A stretch of 64,000 bases of DNA from Bog-532 sp965277615 (GTDB taxonomy: Bacteria > Actinomycetota > Actinomycetes > Streptosporangiales > Streptosporangiaceae), in assembly GCA_965277615.1 (NCBI GenBank), contig CBDIDG010000006.1, positions 2,046,001-2,110,000 of the forward strand, in the 5' to 3' direction. Positions within the stretch are counted from its first letter, which is position 1; the number at the start of each line of letters is the position of its first letter. This document shows positions 43,243-52,163 of the stretch, one piece after another. Under the pieces are notes generated by a model. It saw nothing but the letters and a program-made list of their open reading frames with translations. It made no database searches and was not told the DNA's origin. The translations under genes and the position numbers were made by a program.

Positions 43243-44538
43243 TCAAAACCGCGACCGGGCCTTGAACGCGGCCTTGCGGGCCGCCTTAGCCACGTCCGGC
43301 TCCGGGTGGTGGTTGCTCAGCGTGGTCAGCAGCTCGGTGACGGCCGGGTGCTCCACCCGCCACAACCCGGCCACCAGCTCGGCCTGCGCGTGCGGCGGCA
43401 GGTCCGGCAGCAGTTCGGCCACCACGGCGTCGGGCGCGGCCTCCTCCAGCAGCCCGGCGCCCAGGTCCACCAGCAGCCAGGCGCTGTCTTCGCGGCTGAG
43501 ACGGGCCTCCTCACCGTGCTCGCGCAGCCAGACCGCCGCGTGCGGGCGCAGCACGGGGTCAGCCAGCGCGCGCCGGACGGCGGGCACCGCAGCCGAGCCG
43601 ACCCGGTCCATCACCGCGAACGCGGCTCCGCGCAATCCAGGCGAGCCCTGGCTGGCCGCCTCGGTCAGCTCCTCCGCGGCCTGCGCCGGGCTGCGCCGGG
43701 CCAGCCAGGCGGCGATCTCCGCTTCGCCGTCCTCCGCGTCGTAGTCGGCCAGCACGGCCAGCACGGCCGCGGCGCCGCCGTCCGCACTGCCGCCCAGTAC
43801 CGGCACCCGCCAGCCCCGCTGCTGCAGCCGGTCACGGATCGCCCACAGCCCGATCGGTGACAGGGTGACGGTCAGGCCGGCCTCGTCAGCGTCGTCTTCG
43901 TCCGCACCCAGCTCCACCACACCGAGGTCGGCCAGCAGCTCCAGACCCGGCTCCAGGCCGGGGGCCGGCGGCCCGTCCGGCTCGGCCGTGGCGGAACCGG
44001 CGGGATCGCCAGGGCTGCGAGTGCCCGAGGAGTCGGTCATCGCGCCCACCGCAGCCGCGTAGGCCTCGAACAGCGCGTCCAGCCGAACCGGCCGGGCCGC
44101 GGTGTACAGCGCTGTGGTCAGGCCGTCCAGGTTCTCCAGCCCGAGCACCGTGTCCAGCGCCGCGCCCCACAGGTCCAGGGCCTCGTCCGGGCGGCCAGCA
44201 CCGAGCACGCCGAACCGGTCCCCCGGGCCGGCCTGGTCACCATCGACCGTGACCATGGCGGTGCCGAGGGCGATGGCCCAGGCGGCGTGAATCTCGTCCA
44301 GGGAAAGGTCGAGCGTGCCCGCGGCCTCGGCCGCGCCCGTGTCGGTCAGGTCGCCACTGCCAGTGACCACGCGGTCCTTGCCCGCCCACGCGGCCAGGTC
44401 CTGCGCGGCCCGCAACAGCGGCGCCACCCGGGCGGCGGCCGTCAGCTCATCACGGGACGCGAGCCGGACCGGGGGCATCCGGGTGAGGCTGTCCGCGCCC
44501 CGCGACCGGGGGGGCACGCTCTCATGCGAGGTTGCCAC
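43243..44538 (-). CDS. Conserved hypothetical protein with HEAT-like C-terminus
   Basis: The 431-residue protein starts with GTG 44538 (AAGGTG upstream). The N-terminal half is helical ('LLRAAQDLAAWAGKDRVVTG', 'LWGAALDTVLGLENLDGLTT'). The C-terminal half (from about residue 265) shows repeated helix pairs like HEAT repeats ('FAVMDRVGSAAVPAVRRALA', 'LLEEAAPDAVVAELLPDLPP', 'LVAGLWRVEHPAVTELLTTL'). A segment in the middle is Asp/Gly/Pro-rich. I do not recognise a named family. It sits between priA and def on the same strand. Confidence 0.65.
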   Translation of the reverse strand: MATSHESVPPRSRGADSLTRMPPVRLASRDELTAAARVAPLLRAAQDLAAWAGKDRVVTGSGDLTDTGAAEAAGTLDLSLDEIHAAWAIALGTAMVTVDGDQAGPGDRFGVLGAGRPDEALDLWGAALDTVLGLENLDGLTTALYTAARPVRLDALFEAYAAAVGAMTDSSGTRSPGDPAGSATAEPDGPPAPGLEPGLELLADLGVVELGADEDDADEAGLTVTLSPIGLWAIRDRLQQRGWRVPVLGGSADGGAAAVLAVLADYDAEDGEAEIAAWLARRSPAQAAEELTEAASQGSPGLRGAAFAVMDRVGSAAVPAVRRALADPVLRPHAAVWLREHGEEARLSREDSAWLLVDLGAGLLEEAAPDAVVAELLPDLPPHAQAELVAGLWRVEHPAVTELLTTLSNHHPEPDVAKAARKAAFKARSRF

Positions 44539-44695
44539 ACAGGCACCTTACGGCCTCGGTCCAAATGCTCGGGCGGACCGCGCCGGTCAGCCGGGTCCGT
44601 CGCCTGGCCAGGCCGCTGCCCAGCCAGTGGCCCAGTCAGTGCCCAGTCGGGCGGCAGGGTCGGCGGCCCGGTCGGCGGCCCAGTCGGCGGTGGGG

Positions 44696-46792
44696 TCAGA
44701 TCAGCTCGGCCGGGTCGAGCTGGACCCGGGCCACCCCGGCGTCCTTGCGCGGGCTGCGGGCGGCCTGGGCCGACTGCAGCGCCCGGGCCAGAGCCGAACC
44801 CTCCGCCCGGGGCACCCGGATCAGCGCCCGCACCGGGGTGTCCGCGCTCTCGGTCTCGTGGTCCTGGGGTGGCCCGTCCGGGGACGGGCCACCCTGGGAG
44901 GGGCCACCCTGGGACGCCGCCGCCTGCTCGTCCGGTACCGGCCCGAGCACCTCGGCGCTATCGGGCAGCCCGACCCGGCCCAGCAGTTCCTCGACCGCGG
45001 CGGCCGACCCCGAGACGGCGGCCATCCGGACCGCGGGCGGGAACCCCAGCTCCTCACGTTCGGCCAGTTCACGCTGGGCGTGGCCGACCGGGTCCCAGCG
45101 GATCAGCGCCTGCACGGCCGGCAGGCTGGCGTCCGCGCTGATCAGCACGGTCGCATCGGGCCGGGCCAGTGCGGCCGCGTTCAGCCACTTGCGCAGGGCT
45201 TCCTCGTCGGCCCGCAGGCTGGGCCGCCCGAGAAGCGCCCAGCCGTCCAGCAGCAGCGCGCCCGCGTAGCCCGTGGCGGCGACCGGCTCGGCCCCCGGCG
45301 TGGCTACCACCACCGCCGGGTCGGCCGGCACGCTGGCGATGACCGACTGGCCGCTGGAGAATCGCACCGGCACCGAAGGGAAGGCCCGTCCGAGTTCTTC
45401 CGCGGTCCGCGTCGCCCCGGTGACCATGGCCCGCACCTGGGTGAAGCCGCACCGCTGGCAGCTCCAGTTCGCGGCGACCGCGCCGCACCACCGGCAGTGC
45501 GGAATCTGCCGGGCGGAGGCGATCTCCAGCTGGCCTGAGCACACGGTGCAGCGAGCCTGGGTCCGGCACCGACCACAGGCGATCGCGGCCAGGTAGCCCC
45601 GCCGCGGCACCTGGACCAGGACGGGGCCGTGGGCCAAGGCCGCCCTGGCCGTGCGCAGGGCCAGGCTGGGCAGCCGGGAGCTGAGCGCGGCCGCGTCCCG
45701 GGCCAGTTCGTCCTCCTCGGCCGTGGTCCGGATCCGGGGCGCGGTGGCCCGCAGCACTCCGCGGTCCCCGGCCAGCGTGCGGGCCCAGCCCGAGGTGACC
45801 AGCTGGGTCACCTCGGTGGTGCGGGAAAACCCGCCGATCAGCGCGGCCGCGCCCTGCCGGTGCGCGCGCAGCGCCAGCACCTCGCGGGCGTGCGGGTAGG
45901 GCGCGCGCCGTTCCGCGTGCAGATCGTCGCCGTCGTCCCACAGCACGACCAGCCCGAGGTCGTGGACGGGCGCGAACATCGCGGCCCGGGTGCCGGCCGA
46001 GATGCGGACCGAACCGCGCAGCACCGCCAGCCAGCGCCGGTACCGTTCGGACGGGCCCAGGTCGGCGGTCAGGCACACGTGCTGGTCCGGGCCGAGCCGG
46101 GCCGTCAGCGCCGCGTCCACCCGGGCCAGATCCTTGACGTCGGGCACCACGATCACCGTGCCCCGGCCCGCCGCCGCCGCGGTGGCCGCAGCCACCGCGA
46201 TCTCATCGGGCCACTGCGGGCCAGGCAGCGCCGACCAGGCCGCCCGTATGGCGCGCCCGTCCGCCACGCCGGCCAGGAACGCCTCGCCGGCCGGGTAGCG
46301 CGACCAGGACCCGGGCGCGGGGCGGTCCGGCGGCCCAGCGGCGGGCGGTGACGGCTTGGCTTCGGTGGCCGCGTGGCGCGGCGGCACGGCCAGCCGCAGC
46401 ACGTCGGCCAGCGTGCCCGCGTACCGGTCCGCGACCGCGCGGGCCAGCCCGGCCAGCTCCGGGGTCAGCACCGGCTCAGCCGACACCACCCGGTCCAGGT
46501 AGGACAGCCGGCCCTGGTGCTCGCTCTGGGCGATGCGCTCCAGCACGTACCCGTCCACCAGCTTGCCGGAGAAGCGGACCCGGACCCGGCAGCCCGGCAC
46601 CACGTCGGCCGCCATTCGCTCCGGCACCAGGTAGTCGAACGGCCGGTCCAGGTGCGCCAGCGGGATGTCCACCGCGACCTTGGCCACCGGCAGTTCCGCG
46701 GCCGGCGCGGTGTCCCGGACCCGGCCCCCGGCCCGCTTGCCGGGCCGGCGCTGGTCGGCCGCGGGACGCGGGTCGCTGGTCTGGGTCACCAT
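44696..46792 (-). CDS. priA: Primosomal protein N' (PriA), actinobacterial form without helicase motifs
   Basis: The 698-residue protein has the PriA 3'-DNA-binding domain ('VAVDIPLAHLDRPFDYLVPE', 'GCRVRVRFSGKLVDGYVLE') and a zinc module with eight Cys in four C-x-x-C pairs ('CGRC', 'CTVC', 'CRWC', 'CQRC'). Where E. coli PriA has Walker A and DEAH motifs this protein has 'AATAAAAGRGTVIVVPDVKD' and 'VVLWDDGDDLHAE', so ATPase activity is unlikely. Mycobacterial PriA proteins share this loss. The start is ATG 46792 with a weak CAGG site; the longer frame to 47149 is antisense to another gene. Near the C-terminus lies a Q-G-G-P-S repeat. Confidence 0.9.
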   Translation of the reverse strand: MVTQTSDPRPAADQRRPGKRAGGRVRDTAPAAELPVAKVAVDIPLAHLDRPFDYLVPERMAADVVPGCRVRVRFSGKLVDGYVLERIAQSEHQGRLSYLDRVVSAEPVLTPELAGLARAVADRYAGTLADVLRLAVPPRHAATEAKPSPPAAGPPDRPAPGSWSRYPAGEAFLAGVADGRAIRAAWSALPGPQWPDEIAVAAATAAAAGRGTVIVVPDVKDLARVDAALTARLGPDQHVCLTADLGPSERYRRWLAVLRGSVRISAGTRAAMFAPVHDLGLVVLWDDGDDLHAERRAPYPHAREVLALRAHRQGAAALIGGFSRTTEVTQLVTSGWARTLAGDRGVLRATAPRIRTTAEEDELARDAAALSSRLPSLALRTARAALAHGPVLVQVPRRGYLAAIACGRCRTQARCTVCSGQLEIASARQIPHCRWCGAVAANWSCQRCGFTQVRAMVTGATRTAEELGRAFPSVPVRFSSGQSVIASVPADPAVVVATPGAEPVAATGYAGALLLDGWALLGRPSLRADEEALRKWLNAAALARPDATVLISADASLPAVQALIRWDPVGHAQRELAEREELGFPPAVRMAAVSGSAAAVEELLGRVGLPDSAEVLGPVPDEQAAASQGGPSQGGPSPDGPPQDHETESADTPVRALIRVPRAEGSALARALQSAQAARSPRKDAGVARVQLDPAELI

Positions 46793-46870
46793 CCTGTTGA
46801 TACCAGAGACGAACGGGTGCCGGCCGCGTGCTGGGGCGGCATAATCGGGGCTCCCCCTTTCAGGAGTGTC

Positions 46871-47494
46871 ATGACGCAATCGGTAAGCCGTTCGGTCGGG
46901 GCGCGGGTGCAGGCGGCCGGCACCTTGCTGGTGCTGGCGGTGGCGCTTGGATTGGGGGCGCTGACCGACCTTGGGCAGGTCTGGCTGCCGCAGTCGAGTG
47001 CATCGCTGGCCAACTCGGGCGCGTCGTGGGCTGCGGTCGCGTTCGTGCTGGCGCTGTTCGCCACCGGCACCGGCCGGGCGGCCCTGTGGGGGCTGCTGGG
47101 GCTGGCCGGCCTGGTCGGCGGCTACTACCTGGCCGCCATCAGCCGGCATGTGCCCGAGTCGCCGGCGGGCATCCGGTTCTGGATGCTGGCCGCGGTGATC
47201 ATCGGCCCGCTGCTGGGCGTGGCCGCGTCCTGGGTCCGCCGCGGCTCACCGGTCACGGCCGCCCTGGGCGCGGGGGCCGCGGCCGGCCTGCTGGGCGGCG
47301 AGAGCGTCTACGGGCTGACCGTGATCGCAGGCAGCACGTCGTCGCGCTACTGGGCCATCCAGCTTGCCGTAGCCATCATCTTGCTCGTCGCCCTGAACGC
47401 CTGGCGCGTCCGCGAGCCCGCCCCCATAGTCCTCAGCACCGTCACGGCCGCCGTAGTAGGCACCCTGACCGCCCTCATCTACCTCAAGGGTTGA
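46871..47494 (+). CDS. Polytopic membrane protein (DUF6518-like)
   Basis: From ATG 46871 (AGGAG five to nine bases upstream) the product has 207 residues. It is almost entirely hydrophobic, with seven likely membrane helices ('AGTLLVLAVALGLGALTDLG', 'AAVAFVLALFATGTGRAALW', 'FWMLAAVIIGPLLGVAAS' and others). It resembles DUF6518 proteins. No function is known. It is divergent from priA by 78 bases. Confidence 0.65.
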   Translation: MTQSVSRSVGARVQAAGTLLVLAVALGLGALTDLGQVWLPQSSASLANSGASWAAVAFVLALFATGTGRAALWGLLGLAGLVGGYYLAAISRHVPESPAGIRFWMLAAVIIGPLLGVAASWVRRGSPVTAALGAGAAAGLLGGESVYGLTVIAGSTSSRYWAIQLAVAIILLVALNAWRVREPAPIVLSTVTAAVVGTLTALIYLKG

Positions 47495-47514
47495 TCCGTC
47501 CGGGGCGGCGTCCC

Positions 47515-47877
47515 TCAGATGGCGAGGGCTTGGGCTCGGCGGTTGACTTCCTTCCCGCGTTGCTTGGCGATCGCCTGGATCGGCGTGCCGGGCAGCGTGT
47601 CGTCCTCGGTGAACAGCCAGCGCAGCGCCTCGACGTCGCCAAACCCGCAGTCGAGCAGCAGGGTCAGCGTCCCGTGCAGGCCTTTGACGACCTGATCACC
47701 GTCCAGGAACGCGGCCGGCACACCGACCGCGCCGTCCGGGCGGGTCGCGGCGAGCAGTTTGCGGTCGCGCAGGAGCGTCTTGACACGGCCGACAGGGATG
47801 CTGAGACGAGCGGCGACATCTGGCAACGAAAGCCAGTCACCCACGAGGGCGTCGTCCGCGGCGTTGATCTGGGCCAC
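47515..47877 (-). CDS. Rv2175c family DNA-binding protein
   Basis: The 120-residue protein has the winged-helix head 'LSLPDVAARLSIPVGRVKTL' and the C-terminal helical part 'DCGFGDVEALRWLFTEDDTL' and 'GTPIQAIAKQRGKEVNRRAQ' typical of Rv2175c, a DNA-binding substrate of the Ser/Thr kinase PknL in M. tuberculosis. No kinase gene is adjacent here. Starts with GTG 47877; no clear ribosome-binding site. Confidence 0.85.
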   Translation of the reverse strand: MAQINAADDALVGDWLSLPDVAARLSIPVGRVKTLLRDRKLLAATRPDGAVGVPAAFLDGDQVVKGLHGTLTLLLDCGFGDVEALRWLFTEDDTLPGTPIQAIAKQRGKEVNRRAQALAI

Positions 47878-47945
47878 GAATCAAATTTGCCACGTGCCGG
47901 CCACTGCGAAACACCCCCTGGGGCTCATTTCGCGACGCAAGCCCC

Positions 47946-49214
47946 TTAGAGCTGCCGGAACCGCTCGGAAAACCGGGGATCCGACTCCCACCACGGACGC
48001 TCGGGATCGTCGAGATCCGTGTCCTCCGCATCCGCTGGATCTGAAGAAGACGCAGTATCAGCTGAGGCTGGTGGGGTTAGTGGGTCCGCTGTGACTGGGT
48101 CCGCTGTGACTGGGTCCGCTGTGACTGGGTCCGCCGTGGCTGGGTCCGCCGTGGCTGAGCTCGCTGTGGCCGAAGTGGCGCCGGCTTCTGAAGTGGCGTT
48201 GTGCGCGGCGGGGCGGGATTTCGCGGGTTTGCCTTCGGCGGCGATGGCGGCGGCCTTGCGGGCGGCCCGGGCCGCATCCCGGGCTGCTTCCCTGGCGTCC
48301 AGTTCAGCGTCGATCACGGCCGCCTCGGACTCGTCTTCGCGGATGAACTGGATGAGCTGGGCGACCAGGAACGGCAGGCCGACCAGATCGCCGAAGATCC
48401 ACAGCGTGCCGCCGCCCAGGATCTGGTCGGTGCCCAGGCTGGGCCCCCACGGCCGGGCCAGCGCGTGGTAGTAAGCCCCGCCGATGAGGTTGGTGTCGGC
48501 GATCACGGCCAGGCCCAGGAAGGCGTCTCCGATCACCTCGGCACCGGTGATCCACAGGGATACGGCGTAAGAGTAGGCCTTCGGCACCGGATCGACCCGC
48601 AGCAGCGTCCAGAAGAACACGAACCCCGGGATCATCAGGGCCAGGTGGGTCAGCTCGCGCACCGCGACGCTGTGGAACGAGGCCGTGTACCAGGTGGTGA
48701 AGTACATGACGAACGGCACCGCGACCAGGGCCAGCGTGGTGATGGCCGGGAACGTGAGCACCCGGGCCACGCGGCTGTGGATGGCCCGGTCGAGCCGTCG
48801 GCCCGCCCGCGGGAACACCGCGATGGCCATCGAGAGCGGGCGTCCCAGGGCCAGGAACAGCGGGGCCAGCAGGAGCAGCAGGATCGTCTGGAACGACCGC
48901 ATGAAGAACAGGACGCTGAAGTAGACGCCGAACGACCCCAGGGTGGCGATGGCGATGATGGCCAGGCCCAGCCCGAAATTGACCACCCGGGTCCACGGCC
49001 ACGCCGCCGCGGCCCCTCTTCCAGGCGCCCCCCGTCCAGGCGTCCCTCCCCCGGGCGCCCCGCGGCTGCGCAGCCGGTAGAAGCCGGCCAGGTACGCCGC
49101 CCCGAGCAGCAGGATCAGCCCCAGCATCCAGGGGTCGAACGTCCACTCGGTGAAGGCGCGGGCCACGGTCAGCTGCGGCGGCCCGTGATAGCCGCCAGCC
49201 AGCGCAGGTCCCAT
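47946..49214 (-). CDS. Cytochrome c oxidase assembly protein (CtaG-like membrane protein)
   Basis: From ATG 49214 the product has 422 residues and about seven membrane helices, matching the caa3-type CtaG family ('HSVAVRELTHLALMIPGFVF' and 'GAYYHALARPWGPSLGTDQI' are conserved loops). CtaG-family proteins help copper insertion into cytochrome oxidase. The C-terminal cytoplasmic tail is unusual: an Ala/Arg/Glu helix, then six T-A-D-P-x units encoded by 15-bp repeats, then an acidic end ('DAEDTDLDDPERPWWESD'). No oxidase genes are adjacent. The frame upstream of 49214 is not conserved. Confidence 0.85.
   Translation of the reverse strand: MGPALAGGYHGPPQLTVARAFTEWTFDPWMLGLILLLGAAYLAGFYRLRSRGAPGGGTPGRGAPGRGAAAAWPWTRVVNFGLGLAIIAIATLGSFGVYFSVLFFMRSFQTILLLLLAPLFLALGRPLSMAIAVFPRAGRRLDRAIHSRVARVLTFPAITTLALVAVPFVMYFTTWYTASFHSVAVRELTHLALMIPGFVFFWTLLRVDPVPKAYSYAVSLWITGAEVIGDAFLGLAVIADTNLIGGAYYHALARPWGPSLGTDQILGGGTLWIFGDLVGLPFLVAQLIQFIREDESEAAVIDAELDAREAARDAARAARKAAAIAAEGKPAKSRPAAHNATSEAGATSATASSATADPATADPVTADPVTADPVTADPLTPPASADTASSSDPADAEDTDLDDPERPWWESDPRFSERFRQL
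48081..48170 (-). repeat. 15-bp in-frame tandem repeat, six units, in the CtaG-like tail
   Basis: On the plus strand the units are TGGGTCCGCTGTGAC three times, TGGGTCCGCCGTGGC twice and one diverged copy. On the coding strand they give T-A-D-P-V and A-T-A-D-P pentapeptides. Confidence 0.9.
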
Positions 49215-49461
49215 GCCTGCCACGCTATCGCCGCATCCCCGCGGCCGGCGCAGGCACCCCGTAGCGGGCCCGCGCGGGCCCTGGTTGGCCCGGTTGCGCG
49301 CAAGCCGGCCGGAGAAGACGCCAAGGCCGCGTCCGAGTAACGGAAGCACATCCACTCCAACAAAAGTGCGGCTATTTACTTGCGCCGTAGCGGCCCGGGC
49401 ACCAAGGTGACCCGTAGCGCCGAGGCCGCCTGGCCCCTCGGTCCGGAGGAAAGGTTCACCC

Positions 49462-51462
49462 ATGCCAGTGGTCACTACGCGGGTCAGGACCATCGCCACC
49501 GCAGGTACGGCGGCGATCCTGTGCGCGGGTGCGATCGCCGCCGCGTCGCCCAGCCAGGCGTCGCCGCGATCGTCGATCCCCAACACCCACCCGTCCTGGG
49601 CCAGCACGACTCAGCGGGTGTCGGCCCAGGCGGTCACCACGGGCACCGTCAACGCTCGCGTCTACCTGGCGGGCCAGGACCCGGCCGGGCTGGCCGCGTA
49701 CGCCCAGGCGGTCAGCACGCCGGGTAGCGCCAGCTACGGGCAGTACCTGACCCCGGCGCAGGTCCAGCAGCGGTTCGGCCCGACCAGCAGCCAGATCGAC
49801 GCGATCAAGTCGTGGCTGACCGGCGCGGGCCTCACCGTGACCGCGGTCAACGACCAGGCCGACGGGTACATCTCGGTGACCGGCTCGGTGACCGACGCGG
49901 CCAAGGCGTTCAGCGTGACGTTCCACAACTACCGGGGACCGGACAAGCGGACCGACCGGGCACCGGAGCAGGCGGCCAGCGCCCCCGCTTCGGTCGGCCA
50001 CGGGATCGTCGCGGTGACCGGGCTCGACAACGCCACCCACGAGATGCGGCCGGCCGACACGCTGCCGCCCCCGCCCCCGAACTACTGGACGGCCGGCACC
50101 TGCTCGCAGTACTACGCGCAGAAGATCGCGGTCAACGAGCCCAAGGCCTACGGCATCCATCAGCCCTGGACCAACTGCGGGTACACCCCGGCTCAGGTCC
50201 GCGGCGCCTACGGGGTGGCCGCCTCGGGGATGACCGGCAAGGGCCAGAGCGTGGCCATCGTGGACGCCTACGCCTCGCCCTCGATCCTGACCGACGCGAA
50301 CGAGTTCTCTGCCACGGTGGGCGACCAGCCATTCGCCACCGGGCAGTTCCACCAGTACCTGCCGTCCAGCTTCAACAGCACCGACGAGTGCGGCGCGGCT
50401 AGCTGGTACCCCGAGGAGACCCTGGACGTCGAGTCGGTCCACGGCCAGGCGCCCAACGCCAGTGTCAACTTCGTGGCCGGCGCGAGCTGCAACGACTCCG
50501 ACCTGCTGGCCGCCGAGGCGTTCATCGTCAACGACCACCTCGCCAGCATCGTCAGCAGCTCGTTCGGCGAGCCGTCCGACCTGGAGTCGATCTCCGGCGC
50601 CTACGACCAGGTGTTCGAGGTCGGAGCGACCGAAGGCATCGGGTTCTTCTTCTCCTCCGGTGACTCGGGTTACGAGTCACCCGACGAGGACCCCGGCGTG
50701 TCCGACCAGATCCAGACCGACTACCCCGCGGCCAGCCCGTGGGTGACCTCGGTCGGCGGCACCAGCCTGGCCATCGGCCCGGCCAAGAACTACGAGTTCG
50801 AGACCTCCTGGGGCACGATGAACGACCAGCTGGCCTCGAACGGCAATTCCTGGTCCACCCCGCCGCCCGGCGCCTACCCGGCCGACTACGACGGCTCCAG
50901 CGGCGGCGGGGTCAGCACCGTCTACGCGCAGCCTTCCTACCAGCGGGGCGTGGTGCCGAGGAGCCTGGCCACGCACCTGCCCAACGGCACGGTCAGCGCC
51001 GCCCCGATGCGGGTCGAGCCGGACGTGTCCGCGCTGGCCGACCCGAGCACCGGGATCCTGGTCGGTGAGACCACGCTGCAGCCCGACGGCACGACGTACG
51101 CCTTCTCGCTGAGCCGCACCGGCGGCACCAGCGTGGCCGCGCCGACGTTCGCGGGCATCGAGGCCGACGCCCAGCAGGCCGCCGGACGCGACATCGGCTT
51201 CGCCAACCCCGCCATCTACCAGCGGTACCGGACCCCTGCCTTCCGCGATGTGACCGACCACCCGCTGGGCCCGGGCTACCTGGCCGAGGTCCGGCAGAAC
51301 TACACCGACCCGGCGACCAAGGCCGGCCCGCTGCTGACCTATCTGCGCACGCTGGGGATCGACGGCGAGGGCGCGGCTGCGCTGCACGCGGTGCGCGGGT
51401 ACGACGACGCCACCGGGATCGGGTCGCCGCACCAGTACGTCCAGTCGTTCCAGCGGCGCTAG
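49462..51462 (+). CDS. Secreted S53 family serine-carboxyl peptidase (sedolisin)
   Basis: The 666-residue preproprotein starts with ATG 49462 after a strong GGAGGAAAGG. A signal peptide (residues 1-33, 'PSQASP' region) and a pro-kumamolisin domain ('YLTPAQVQQRFGPTSSQIDA') precede the catalytic domain. The triad is Glu318 and Asp322 ('WYPEETLDVESVHG') and Ser557 ('GGTSVAAPTFAG'), with oxyanion Asp401 ('FFFSSGDSGYESP'). Sedolisins act at acidic pH outside the cell, so this suggests a scavenging enzyme in an acid-tolerant soil organism. The stop shares four bases (CTAG) with the convergent TetR gene. Confidence 0.93.
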   Translation: MPVVTTRVRTIATAGTAAILCAGAIAAASPSQASPRSSIPNTHPSWASTTQRVSAQAVTTGTVNARVYLAGQDPAGLAAYAQAVSTPGSASYGQYLTPAQVQQRFGPTSSQIDAIKSWLTGAGLTVTAVNDQADGYISVTGSVTDAAKAFSVTFHNYRGPDKRTDRAPEQAASAPASVGHGIVAVTGLDNATHEMRPADTLPPPPPNYWTAGTCSQYYAQKIAVNEPKAYGIHQPWTNCGYTPAQVRGAYGVAASGMTGKGQSVAIVDAYASPSILTDANEFSATVGDQPFATGQFHQYLPSSFNSTDECGAASWYPEETLDVESVHGQAPNASVNFVAGASCNDSDLLAAEAFIVNDHLASIVSSSFGEPSDLESISGAYDQVFEVGATEGIGFFFSSGDSGYESPDEDPGVSDQIQTDYPAASPWVTSVGGTSLAIGPAKNYEFETSWGTMNDQLASNGNSWSTPPPGAYPADYDGSSGGGVSTVYAQPSYQRGVVPRSLATHLPNGTVSAAPMRVEPDVSALADPSTGILVGETTLQPDGTTYAFSLSRTGGTSVAAPTFAGIEADAQQAAGRDIGFANPAIYQRYRTPAFRDVTDHPLGPGYLAEVRQNYTDPATKAGPLLTYLRTLGIDGEGAAALHAVRGYDDATGIGSPHQYVQSFQRR

Positions 51463-52118
51463 GCCAGCAGGCGCAGCACCGAGGCAGCGAACCACACCTG
51501 GAACCGGGCCGGCGGCCAGCCGCGCGGCCCGGTCAGCCGGGTGAACACCACCGGGTCCATCAGCAGCCACACGGTGTCGACGGCTTCGGCCTGGTCGAGA
51601 CCGGCCCGCAGTGAGCCCCGGCGGCCCAAGCCGTCCACCAGCCAGGCCGCCATCACCTCACGCTGAGCGGCCATCTGGGTGGCCACCGCGCCGATCTCCT
51701 CGTCCAGCGGGGCGGCGTCCAGGGCGGCCAGGACCAGTCCCGCGGCCCGCCCGGCTGAGGCGGTGAGCACGGCGGCGAACTCGGTCACGAAGCCCTCCGG
51801 GTCCGGCACCGCCGCGGCCCGCACCGCCCAGGCCCGGTCCAGCATGGCCACGGGCGCGTCGTCGCCCGCGGTGGCCACGTCGATGGCCGCCTTGAGCAGC
51901 CGCGCCTTGGTCCCGAACGCGGCCTCCACGGTGGGAACGGACACGCCGGCCGCCGCGGCGACGGCCTTGACCGTGGTCCCGGCGTACCCGGCGGCCAGAA
52001 ACTGCCCGGTGGCCGCGGCGCAGACCCGGGCCCGGGTCTGTGCGGCCTGCTGCTGGCGCCGGGCCGACCGGTAGGTGCGCCGTTCCTGCGGCCCGGACCG
52101 GGTGCCCAATTGCTCCAC
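51459..52118 (-). CDS. TetR/AcrR family transcriptional regulator
   Basis: The 219-residue protein has the N-terminal TetR helix-turn-helix ('CAAATGQFLAAGYAGTTVKA', 'VAAAAGVSVPTVEAAFGTKA') and a helical ligand domain. It is divergent from a VOC protein with only 45 bases between, and a perfect inverted repeat TATGG-N5-CCATA lies in that gap. It most probably represses itself and the VOC gene; this is inference from layout. Start GTG 52118, eight bases after TACCAT, so possibly leaderless. Confidence 0.9.
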   Translation of the reverse strand: MEQLGTRSGPQERRTYRSARRQQQAAQTRARVCAAATGQFLAAGYAGTTVKAVAAAAGVSVPTVEAAFGTKARLLKAAIDVATAGDDAPVAMLDRAWAVRAAAVPDPEGFVTEFAAVLTASAGRAAGLVLAALDAAPLDEEIGAVATQMAAQREVMAAWLVDGLGRRGSLRAGLDQAEAVDTVWLLMDPVVFTRLTGPRGWPPARFQVWFAASVLRLLA

Positions 52119-52125
52119 AATTCGC

Positions 52126-52140
52126 TATGGTACAGCCATA
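52126..52140. promoter_or_regulatory. Inverted repeat overlapping divergent -10 boxes (TetR/VOC operator)
   Basis: TATGG and CCATA flank TACAG. The plus strand reads TATGGT (-10 for the VOC gene) and the minus strand TACCAT (-10 for the tetR gene), so one protein dimer on this dyad would block both promoters. Confidence 0.55.
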
Positions 52141-52163
52141 TCTAATTTCCTTGAGGAGTAGCG

